A DNA stretch of 64,000 bases from Siphonodentalium dalli. Taxonomy: Eukaryota > Mollusca > Scaphopoda > Gadilida > Siphonodentaliidae. Numbering within the stretch: the first letter of the stretch is position 1; each line of letters opens with the position of its first letter. The translations under genes were made by a program, and so were the position numbers. The stretch is from the NCBI GenBank assembly GCA_032622095.1, contig CP136063.1, positions 84,855,980-84,919,979 of the forward strand, written 5' to 3'. This document shows, in pieces, positions 21,990 through 30,993 of the stretch. The notes under the pieces were generated by a model. The model ran no database searches. It had not been told where the DNA came from and saw only the letters and a list, made by a program, of their open reading frames with translations.

Positions 21990-22995
21990 AAGGTTTGCTG
22001 ATGGATTCAAATTTGAAATCAAAGATGGCTTCTGGCAGCCATGTTTTATATCAAATTTTGCAAATAGTCATTGACTCCAATCTAGAGGACACACCGAAGA
22101 TCCATGTGCAGTTTGGTGACAATAGGATGAGGGATGTGGCCTGTAGGGTATGGCGAAGGATTTAATCAGGCAGAGTAAAATCAAAGATGGCCGCTGGCAG
22201 CCATGCTATTTAACAAATTTCTGGAATAAATGATGGCCCCCATCTAGAAGTCACCATGAATATCCATATAAAGTTTGGTGATGATCAGTTGAGTGATGTG
22301 CTTTGTAGGGCATGCCAAATGATTAAGTAGTGCAAAGAGTAAAATCCAAGATGGCTGCCAGCGGCCATGTTATTCATCGAAAAATTTTCAAATTTGATGG
22401 CTCTCCACTAGAGATGATCCTAAACATGCTTGCAAATTGTCATAACAATTGTCCAATAAATGCAGGCTATGGCTGAGCCGATGGATTCAAATTTGAAATC
22501 CAAGATGGCTGCTGGCGGCCATGTTTTTTAAAACTAAATTCGGAAAAAACCAATGGCTCCCATCAAGATGTCACCCCGAAGACACATACAAAGTTTGGTG
22601 ATGATCAGATGAGGGATGCGGTCTATAGGGTGAGCCAAATGATTTAGTCATGCAAAGAGTAAAATCCAAGATGGCTGCCGACGGCCATGTTTTTCACCGA
22701 AAATCGCTAAAATTAGACAGCTCTCATCTGGAGATGATACTCAATATGCATGTATATTTTCAAAACATTTCTCCAATAAATGCGGGCTGCAGGGTGTGCC
22801 AATGGATTCAAATTTGAAATTTGGCTGCCGGGGCAATGTTTTCTTCACAAATTTCGGAAAGGTCACCCCGAAGATCCATATGAAGTTTGTTGATGATCGA
22901 ATGAGGGATGAGGCCTGTAGGGTGACCCAAAGGAAATTTTTGGCAGACAGACGGATGCACAGACGGACGACGGACACCAACCCACGTCAATAGCT
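21990..22995 (+). repeat. ~160-bp tandem repeats with AAGATGGC...GCCAT core
   Basis: Cores near 22024, 22184, 22348, 22501, 22667 and a degraded one near 22830. Units also carry TTTGGTGATGATC, GATGAGGGATG and CTGTAGGGT. The array ends in a CAGACAGACGGATGCACAGA tail like that at 8640. Alternate units differ in the phrase after the core, hinting at a ~320-bp higher-order unit. Confidence 0.9.
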
Positions 22996-22999
22996 CAAA

Positions 23000-23730
23000 C
23001 TTTTGTTTCAATGACACTGCAGCTCAACTTGGGGAGGCTTTAATAATTATATTCTGAGCTATTAATAGAATGATAAAGAAGAAGGAAAGTCAAAATGTCA
23101 ATAAAGGGATTGTACATGATTAATTTCTAACATTTCTCCAATAAATGTGAGAGTGTCCCGATGGATTCAAGTGTGAAATCAAAGATAGATTAGTTTGTAT
23201 TACCATAGACAGCAGTCACGCGCATCGGCGCTCCGATATTTTCAAGTAATTCGGGTATATTCTGGATGTTGTTTTCTAAAACCTTCAACACAGAGACCGT
23301 GTTGGACACATAGAAGACAATCGTGGAAGCAGAATTTGTTCGTTCGATTGATCTCTTAACTTTTGAGACGGTTTTTTATTACACCGTTCTATGGTGTTTC
23401 AGACAATGACCTCTATTTTTAGTCACACTTAATTAGCGATATACAGTGGACACCTGTAATTAAGGTCAGTGTGTGTAGTTTGGACTGCTGATTTAGTGAT
23501 CGGGCGATTGACCGATACGGTGATTGCTGTGGCTTGTGTTGGACTCGGACGTTGCACCTGGCTGAACAATTGCCTTCTGTTGATCGAGCTTTATTTTTCG
23601 TCTGCTACTAATTGCAATATCGGTATCACGGATAATGTGCAGGTATGGCCGAGAGGAACTGCTTCGTCTAGGCGAACGCTCAAGCGAGTCACCCACTCAG
23701 CTGGACCCAAATATTATACGCCGGTTAATC
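23000..23730. other. No supported gene
   Basis: The first 200 bp resemble the flank of the preceding array: GAATGATAAAGAAGAAGGAAAG occurs at 21885 and 23068. A plus-strand frame at 23469-23912 is open but runs antisense into LINE-A and has no recognisable domain. Confidence 0.4.
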
Positions 23731-23823
23731 ACCTTACGTCACCTTACGTCTGTAGTGGACGCTGGCGGTCTGCCACTGTATCCACCTCACATTGTGTTAT
23801 TTCACCGTATTCGGCTGCATCTC

Positions 23824-25611
23824 TAGATATTTGGGTTGTATGGTTGAAAATCAGTCACCAATTCCGCTTTATAGTCATACTTAACATCCTGATTTTTCCA
23901 ATGATGATCTAGTCTGTTTTTGAATTGGTTTATATCTTCAGCATACACCACTTCGTCTGGTAGATTGTTCCAAGTAGTGACCACTCATTGGCTGAATGTG
24001 TGTTTTCTCACGTCATATTAGATCTTTCTTTGTACAGTTTATAGTTGTGGCCTCTGGTCCGAGATTCTGTGTTTCTTGTAAGAATGTTTGATACTTCCGC
24101 AGTTAAATATTTAGAAACATTCAATCATATCACCTCGGTGGCTTCTGTAAATCAGGGTTGGTAGTTCCATTTTTCTTAGCCTATCCTCGTATCCCATATA
24201 TTTTAGTCCTGGTACTAATTTTGTTGCTCTCTTTTGAACTTTTTCCATTGGAACTGTGTGTTTTTTTTAGATATGGCCTCAAAGCAGGTTGAGCATATTC
24301 GAGTAATGGTCTTACCAGTCCTTTATATAGTTTTGCCATTGTGGTATAGTCTAAGTAGGTGAATGATCTTCTGATGGCTCCAAGAACACTGTTGGCTTTC
24401 TGTATCTTTTCGTTTATGTGGTCTTCAATTGATAGATTTCTGTCTGTGGTTACTCCTATGTCCTTTTGTTTTTCCACCTGTTTTAATTTAGTTTCACTCC
24501 CATTCTTGTCTTTCAATTTGTAATTTGGCTGATACTCCTCTTTCCCAACATTCATGACCACATTCCCAACACATTTCTCTGGATGGAATTTTAGTAACCA
24601 GTTGTTTGACCACCTTTGGAGTTCATCAAGGTCGCTTTGCAGTGTATCCATATCATTTTCCTCTGTTATCTTCTTATATATTTTTGTATCATCTGCAAAC
24701 AGCATCACTTCTGATTTTACATATTCAGGTAAGTCATTTATGTACAGGACAAACAGCAGTGGGGGATCCTTGAGGGATGCCACTAATGACAGGATGTTTC
24801 TCTGATGATGTTCGTTTACCATGACTTGTTGTTTCCTTCCTGTTAGAAAATATTGTATCCAGCCTAGGATGTTCCCTCTGATATTGTAACTGCTAGTCTT
24901 CTTTATCAACCTCCTATGTGGGACGGTATCAAAGGCTTTCATATAGTCCATGTATACCACATGAGTTGGATGTCAGCTGTCCATAGATTTGGTCCATTTT
25001 TTCTAGTGTGTGTAGCAGCTGCAGTACTGTTGTAGACCTTCTTTTGATGTAACCAAACTGACCTTTGCTGAATAACTTGTTTTTTACCATATGATCCATG
25101 ATGTTATCCCGTAGGAATCCCTCCATTACTTTGCCAACCACACTTGTCAAACTGACTGGTCGATAGTTGCTTGCCTTCTTTTTTGAACCTTTTTTTTTGT
25201 ATATTGCTGTTATATTTGCAGCTTTCCATTCATCTGGCAGTTTCATCATCCTCAAACTGTTGTTGTATATTGTTGACAGTGGCTTGCTCAGTTCCTTGGC
25301 GAGTTCTTTTTCTCTGTCATTTGTTGTTAGCGTCCCATCCTGTTTTTCCAGATCCGATATTCCAGACTTGGTTTTGGTTTTGCTGGACACATAATTCCAG
25401 AACTTTTAAGGGTTTGTTTTAGCTTGTTTTGCTATCTCCTTTTCTTGGTATATCTGATTTTGGCCTGTCATCTTCTTGACTTTATTCCTTAGCCTTGTGT
25501 ATATTTTGTAATATTCTTCCGTCTTGTTCTCTATGTATCTCGTCCATGCTCTATGCTTCTTCTTGATGGTGTTTATTTTTATCTATACTGCTTCATTGCA
25601 TTCTTCTATAC
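23824..25611 (-). pseudogene. LINE-A ORF2 reverse transcriptase region
   Basis: The frame 25390-24929 carries the N-terminal RT blocks: LPDEWKAANITAIYKKKGSK, ASNYRPVSLTSVVGKVMEGF and KGQFGYIKRRST. Frame 24960-24181 carries block A (DYMKAFDTVPH), a damaged block B (where SGVPQGS is expected, ASLKDPP is found) and block C with the catalytic FADD at residues 88-91. Downstream, past stops, a stretch near 23860-24180 still spells MELPTLIYRSHRGDM and WNNLPDEVVYAEDINQFKNR, the usual C-terminal tail of these polymerases. Upstream, between 25611 and 25390, the linker HRAWTRYIENKTEEYYKIYT is present with a stop. The protein would copy its own RNA by target-primed reverse transcription; this copy cannot. 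Confidence 0.93.
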
Positions 25612-25614
25612 CTA

Positions 25615-25950
25615 CTAAAGTATATATACCTGCGTCTTCAGATTTCTCTTTACATATATTATTACTCCTCTTCCTATTTTAGATTCCAGATTTTTGTGAA
25701 AAAGCTGGTATCCTTCCATGTTGTAAGATGCCACACGTGGTGGCTCCATCGTAGCTTTAGGCTTCGCTTCTGTAACTGCTATGACATCATATTCAAATTC
25801 TTTTGTCAAACATCTGAGTTCATTGAGTTTATTTCAGACGCTGTCTGCATTCAGTAAAAGAATGTGCAATCCCTCCACCATGTGCATGTGATTTTCTGTG
25901 TGTTTTTGGAACGTATTTACATGTTTGTTGACTGACCCTTTCATAGGATT
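25615..25950 (-). pseudogene. LINE-A endonuclease remnant (core deleted)
   Basis: GLHILLLNADSV, FEYDVIAVTEAKPK and GRGVIIYVKRNLK match the N-terminal third of an exonuclease-endonuclease-phosphatase (APE-like) domain, with the Asn and Glu of the first two catalytic blocks. The sequence then jumps straight to the EN-RT linker, so the DFN and SDH blocks are absent. A deletion of roughly 150-200 codons near 25612 explains this. A stop interrupts the first block. Confidence 0.85.
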
Positions 25951-26633
25951 CAGTTTCCTGCCATGTCTTTTTTCTTGACTTTCTTCAATGTCCACGGAGG
26001 GCCCCGAACTAGATAGAACCACTCATCTGACTCGTCTGATTTCTTTTTTGCTTCTTCGATGCATTTCTTCCTTTCCTCCCTGTCTTCCTTTGACATGTCA
26101 GCTGCGAATTGTATTTTCTCTTTGTGTTCCTTTAGTTTAGTGTTTGCTTTTAGGACATTATTCCTCAAGTCTTGTGTTTGTAGTATCACTTTAAGAGGTC
26201 TGGTCTCATTTTCCTTATCTGATCTTCTTCCAAGTCTAATAACATTTTTGACGTGTGTGTCTTTATGCCCTTCTACTCCAAGCTTACTGCATAGATCATT
26301 GAATATTTTTGTGTCTGTGTCCTTCCTAGTTTTCCCCTATTCCTGCTTTGGTTCGGGAATGTTGAAAGAAATTATATTCATCTTTATTCCGTTATCGATT
26401 GCCTCTTGTTTCTTCTGTTCAGTGAACACCTTCATTACCTCCCCTTGAATATCTTTATTTTCTGTGCTTCCAGCAGGTCTTCCATCTTGCTCCATTTCAT
26501 CGACTCTCCTTTTTAACTCCATCACTTCGGTATCGGATTGAAGATCTGGTGAATTCCTGCCACTCTCTAAGTCAACAACGCTCTTCTTCATCTCTATGTG
26601 TTCTCCTTCTATTTGTTTGACTGGTATTGGCAC
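25950..26633 (-). pseudogene. LINE-A coiled coil and RRM-like domain
   Basis: One frame with a single TAG near 26334. The first part (26633-26337) is charged and heptad-like (VMELKRRVDEMEQD). Then come MNIISFNIPEP, KIFNDLCSKLG, VIRLGRRSD, RPLKVILQTQDLRNNVLKAN and a basic, lysine/glutamate-rich end with RGPPWTLKK. This order of coiled coil, RRM and basic tail is that of L1-type ORF1 nucleic-acid chaperones. Here it sits between the PHD finger and the endonuclease, which LINE-B lacks. Confidence 0.8.
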
Positions 26634-27055
26634 TGATACATTTTCTTTTCCATGTCTTCAACTCTCTTCCTCAATTCATTTATATTCTTATCTGTTTCTA
26701 GTGTTGTTGGGGCGTTTGTGCAGTTCTCCAGATCATCCACTTTCTTTTTCAACTGTGTGATGTCTGTCTCCATCTTATCTTGCCTGGCTTCCATTTTTAT
26801 TAGTTTCCCTAGGATTTTAGTTGTGCCCATATTACAACTCTTACAGTACCAGTGGATTGCAGAGTCTTCACTGCTCTGTTCTTGCAAGAATGAATATACA
26901 TTCTTCTGTACTTTCTGACATTTTGCATGGAACCAGAAGTCACACAGCAGACACGCCAGCGCTTGATCCTTTTCGTTGACTTGTTTGTTACAACTGTCAC
27001 ATTTTATTGGTGCGGTTGTGTGCTCGTTTTCCTTTGTTTCTTCTTTCTCTGCCAT
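26609..27055 (-). pseudogene. LINE-A PHD finger and coiled coil
   Basis: Residues about 19-70 hold CDSCNKQVNEKDQALACLLC, DFWFHAKCQKV and WYCKSCN, the Cys4-His-Cys3 spacing of a PHD finger. A coiled coil follows (MEARQDKMETDITQLKKKVD). PHD fingers bind histone tails in host proteins; in LINEs they are thought to help targeting or packaging. The frame shifts into the next segment by about 25 bp of overlap. The start at 27055 follows three 22-bp direct repeats. Confidence 0.9.
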
Positions 27056-27070
27056 TTTCTTGTGTTATTA

Positions 27071-27199
27071 GGGCGACTGAGCAATCTCGATCTCCCTAAT
27101 TTTATCCCGTCTTTCACTCTGTTTAGGGTGACTGAGCAATCTCGATCTCACTGGTTGTACCGTCTTGTGTGCAATGAGTGACTGACCAATCTCGATCTC
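27071..27199 (-). repeat. Three direct repeats between LINE-A ORF1 and ORF2
   Basis: GTGACTGAGCAATCTCGATC occurs at 27071-27094, 27126-27149 and 27177-27199 with few changes, at 51-55-bp spacing. They fill the gap between ORF1's end and the PHD start. Could reflect tandem duplication of a control sequence. Confidence 0.9.
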
Positions 27200-27200
27200 T

Positions 27201-27914
27201 CTATTGCATTATTTTCCTGATAAATTGATGCAGGCGTAGTAACCAGAGGCGTGAAATATTACCGTCTGGGTGTATACCATCGGTTGTTGTTCCTTTATAG
27301 TCCTTTTGTTCTCTCTGCTTACCTTTAGTTTTGCAGTAGTACAGCTGGTCGTTACCCATTTTAGGAAGATCAGTTCGGTTCAGCTCTTTTGCTGCCTCAT
27401 TCAGTTATATAATATTAGATTCAATTGTTTTGTCTATTTCATCATCACCATTTCTTTCCTTGTGATATTTTTCGTTCCACCTTTTGGCAGATTAGAATGG
27501 ACATTCAAGGAAATATACTTCTACTGATTGATTTATACTGTGAGAACGGGTTTTCAGAGATATGTACTCTTCTATGATCTGTTGAATACTCTTCTGGCTG
27601 AGATCAACTCTTCTTCTTTCTATTTGCGTGAGCTCGCAGGTTCCAAACCAGTAAATTACAACTGGCCTTGTTCTTCCTTTTATTTTATTCTGTATTTTCT
27701 TTTCAAGCTGTTTTGTGTCAGCTGCCGTTGCTCCCTTTTCATAGATTATTTCAACAGTAATTTTATCTTCTTTCTCTTTTGCTTGTAGAAGATGTCTGCC
27801 TTTACTATCAGATACAATGATTACCTTTCGTTGTCTTCGTATGCTGTGGTATCTTCTATCTATTATCTCAATCCGTATCTTCTCCTGTTTAGTTTTCCTC
27901 GTGGTGTTTGCCAT
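27201..27914 (-). pseudogene. LINE-A ORF1: SGNH-hydrolase-like protein
   Basis: Frame 27914-27492 gives 140 codons: a basic N-terminus, VIIVSDSKGRHLL (block I; SDS at residues 35-37), YEKGATAADTKQL (block II glycine) and YWFGTCELT (block III). After frameshift and stops the C-terminus is still readable near 27264-27281 as DGIHPDGNISRLWL, the block V Asp-x-x-His. So the Ser, Asp and His of an SGNH triad have counterparts, while the block III Asn is Cys. Esterase-type ORF1 proteins are known from CR1-like LINEs; biochemical activity is unproven here. Confidence 0.8.
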
Positions 27915-28139
27915 TTATTTTATCTGTGAAATTGGTGACTGATTTACAAACATAAAACATTCAATGAAAACTGACATTATTAATTCAAATACACAATATA
28001 TATATATATAAATCAATGTTCATATTTTCATTTTGCCCCATTTTAGCCTCAGATTGTTTGCTTAGATGCGAATACGATGTGGATTTTCAAATTATTTTAT
28101 CGCTGCGATAAATCTTGCGTCCGCCATGTCCACCGGAAG

Positions 28140-28566
28140 TTATAACAAAATATAATGACCTTCAGGTTACTGGACTCTGATATATGTGCGAAGTTGTTGA
28201 CACCCACGGAAGATAATATCCTAAAAATCGGAACACTAGTCCGAGATCGAACTTCGGATACAACTCGCGGACAACGTTGTGTTAATTCCAATAATCTCAC
28301 ACATATCTGCACTGATGAACGTTTCGACAAATGTACACTAATAGCGTTAAACGGACAATCAATAATAAACAAAACCACACAAGTCAATGAGTTCATCGAT
28401 ACCAACAATTGTCATCTGTTGGCCGTTTGCGAAACGTGGATGCTTGATGGTGAGGAAGGCGCGATTTCCGCTGTAGCATGTCCACATAATTTTAAAGCAA
28501 TGTTTTCGTTACGGAGTGGAGAAAATCGTGGTGGTGTTGGGTTATTTCACTCCTCACAAATTCAGT
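28140..28566 (+). pseudogene. LINE-E: N-terminal endonuclease fragment
   Basis: The frame starting at 28155 holds TLIALNGQSIINKTTQVNEF, NCHLLAVCETWMLDGEE, ACPHNFKAMFSLRSGENRGG and VGLFHSS. These match the first third of an APE-like LINE endonuclease: the Asn block, the (C)ETW block with its metal-binding Glu, and the R-GGVG block. The frame is then taken over by a MITE at 28569. The rest of the endonuclease and the RT are not seen after it, apart from a 25-codon open stretch. Retaining the 5' part and losing the 3' part is the opposite of usual LINE truncation. It lies head to head with LINE-A. Confidence 0.8.
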
Positions 28567-28568
28567 GT

Positions 28569-29004
28569 AGGTACTCAATCCGATCAGACGCTCCTATATT
28601 ACCATTCTTTGGTTTCGGGTGTAAAACATATTTGACTCGAGCTCAGAGTGATCAGATATCGATTGTTGAAGTTTGTTATTTCTCGAGATTTGTAATAATA
28701 TGTGGCCCAGAAACACGTGGTCAAACGGAGGGTCTCAGACAAAATTGCGGATGAAGATGGATAACTCTAAAGTCAAGTGGTAATACGGTAATTTTTTGTG
28801 ATACTTTAGTGATAATACGGCCATATTTTGTTGAACAAAATGTTGATAAACAACAAGTTTTGGGAAATTTGATACTATAGTTGACAGTGATTAGCATTAT
28901 GTTGTTGCAATACATCGATTCTGATAACTAAAGCGTATTTTGAAGAAATGTTGTTGCTGTTGTATCTTGATGGTATGGGGACCGTCTGATCGGATTGAGT
29001 ACCT
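28569..29004 (+). mobile_element. TTAA MITE family 1, copy 2
   Basis: AGGTACTCAATCCGATCAGA at the left; ATCGGATTGAGTACCT then TTAA (29005-29008) at the right. The left TTAA is mutated (GTGT). It interrupts LINE-E, so it is younger than that fragment. It supplies the C-terminal half of the 28155-28754 open frame, which is therefore not a real protein. Confidence 0.9.
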
Positions 29005-29293
29005 TTAAAAAGAACTACGGAATTTAACTAACTGCAGTTCGTCGACACACTCAATTGAAAATGATTGCCTACAAAATTGCGATTAGAGTATATTTGAGAA
29101 AAATCAATGTTTTCCAAGAATCAATGTAAATGACTAAAATGCATGTTGACATTGTGTATCAAACTGGAAAACCGTTCTATCGTTACATCCTTGTCAACAG
29201 AGGTTATTATTCTCGCATGGACAAATAAGATCCAACGGAAACACATTATCGTGTACCGAAAATGACAGAGACGATGGGGAAACTTTGAAAATA

Positions 29294-30993
29294 TTACGTC
29301 ACAAACATGGCGGTATCGAGAATGCACTTATTTCCGAAAACACACGAGAGCTCTGGATCTGGATCTGGATAGTGTACGGCGTATGATCCTCGCGGATGTG
29401 TAGAACGCCGGGAGAGAGAGAGAGTTAAGTTCTTTGCGGGACCGTTGAGTTGTCCGCTGCTATTTTGGATTTCGCATGCGTCCAACTCGTTTAGAGTGTT
29501 CCACTGAATAATTGTCTGTGGGAAGAATGAATTTGAGTATTCAGCGGAGTTTGTCACCAGTGGCTCATAGGACAGTGATTTATTACATTCCTGTTTAGAG
29601 ACTATGTTTGATGCACTGAATTCTGCAAATTTCTTGGCTCGGATTTTTCTGCCCACCTTTTTTGGTTTTATTAAGCACTGAGTGTTTACAGCCGACACCT
29701 GCCCCTTAGCCATCTGGTGAAAGAGCTCCAGCCTCTGGTCTTTCCTTCGTTCTTCGAGTGGTCTTATCTCGCAGTCATTCATCAGTTTGGCCATGTCCTT
29801 CGATTGGTAATCGCCGGTCATGAACCGTACAGCTCTTCTCTGTATTCGCTCCAGGGCGTCGATGTTCTGCTGCTGGTGAGGATCCCACACGACGGCTGCG
29901 TATTCTAACGACGATCTTACAAGTGTCTCATACGCTACGCATTTACTCTTGAATGGTGCCTTCCTAAGATTTCTTCAGATGAATCCGAGCGTGCTGTTAG
30001 CCTTCTTCGTGATCTTATCTATGTGTGGCGACCATTTCATATCGTTTGAGAGCGTGACTCCAAGATATGGTGATTGAGTGACGCTTTGTAGGATCTGATT
30101 TCTGAGCTGGTACATGTAGGTCAGTCGTGGTTTGATCGACATGATGTAACATTTGCTGGCATTGAATTTCATACCCCAAGTTGTAGCCCAATCTTCTAAC
30201 GCCATCAAGTCCTTCTGCAGGGCTATCTGGTCGTTGATGTTCCTAATATTCCGGTACAAGAGGCAGTCATCTGCGAACAAGCGTACTTGTGAGGTAACTC
30301 TCTCTGGCAGGTCGTTGATGTGGCAAAGAAATAACAAGGGGCCTAGCACAGTTCCTTGTGGTACACCGGACTCCACAGGCACCGACGATGAGCATTCACC
30401 TTCAATCCTGACTTGCATGGTTCTCTTTGTTAGGAAGGTTTTCAGCCATGAGTGTATTTGGCCAGTGATACCGTAGCTTTCCAGTTTCGCCAGTAGCTTC
30501 CTATGTGGGACGGTATCAAACGCCTTGGAAAAGTCAAGGATGGCGACGTCCGTCTGTACTTTTCGTCGAAGTTTTTCATTAGGTCCTGGGCTGTCGTGAG
30601 AAGCTGAGTGACGCAGGAATGGCCTTTCCGGAATCCGTGGTTTAGGTGGGTTAAGATGTTTTGATCTTCCAGGTGTGTTAAGATATGGCGGCAGATGATG
30701 TGTTCAAGGATCTTACAGCACACAGTGGTAAGTGACACTGGGCGGTAGTTCTCAGGTAGATGTACGTCGCCTTTCTTGTACACGGGTGCCACGTTCGCAT
30801 TTCTCCAGTCGTCCGGCAATTCGCCAGTTTCGATGGATTTCCGGAAGATATTCGTCAATGGTGGAGATATGACGTGAGCCAGGGTTTTGAGGACGATGTT
30901 CGGGATTTGGTCCGGTCCAGGCCCCTTTGAAGGTTTCACGTCTTTCAGCAGCTTCGTAACACCTTCTTCGCTGATCTCTAGGTCGGCTATCAC
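29294..30993 (-). pseudogene. LINE-B ORF2 reverse transcriptase region
   Basis: Frame 30993-30442 begins with VKPSKGPGPDQIPN, DDWRNANVAPVYKKGD, NYRPVSLTTVCCKILEHI and GFRKGHSC. A one-base loss near 30560 moves block A (DFSKAFDTVPH, 30503-30535) to another frame. Frame 30418-29975 has SGVPQGTVLGPLLF (block B) and LFADDCLLYR (block C, catalytic Asp pair at residues 50-51). A TGA near 29973 replaces an Arg codon (CGA to TGA, a CpG transition). Frame 29890-29294 is the thumb and C-terminus (ALERIQRRAVRFMTGDY, RRKDQRLELFHQMAKG) and reads into the 3' repeat. The enzyme would perform target-primed reverse transcription. Confidence 0.93.

Larger units (their letters stand above)
23731..27914 (-). mobile_element. 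LINE-A: decayed CR1/L2-like non-LTR retrotransposon
   Basis: In minus-strand order: SGNH-like ORF1 (27914 down), PHD finger, coiled coil, RRM-like domain, endonuclease remnant, reverse transcriptase and a C-terminal region ending near 23826, then a 3' end with two tandem copies of ACGTAAGGTG (complement at 23731-23750). Many stops and frameshifts, and the endonuclease core is deleted. PHD plus EN plus RT with a short repeated 3' end instead of poly(A) fits the CR1/L2 group (family knowledge); exact clade needs a tree. Confidence 0.93.

Noticed and set aside
23469-23912. 147-codon plus-strand frame
   Set aside because: Antisense to the LINE-A 3' end for a third of its length and without recognisable domain.
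26059-27181. Plus-strand Ser/Phe/Leu-rich frames over LINE-A
   Set aside because: Antisense shadows of the lysine- and glutamate-rich LINE proteins.
28569-28754. C-terminal half of the 199-codon plus frame at 28155-28754
   Set aside because: It is translated MITE sequence; only the first half is LINE endonuclease.
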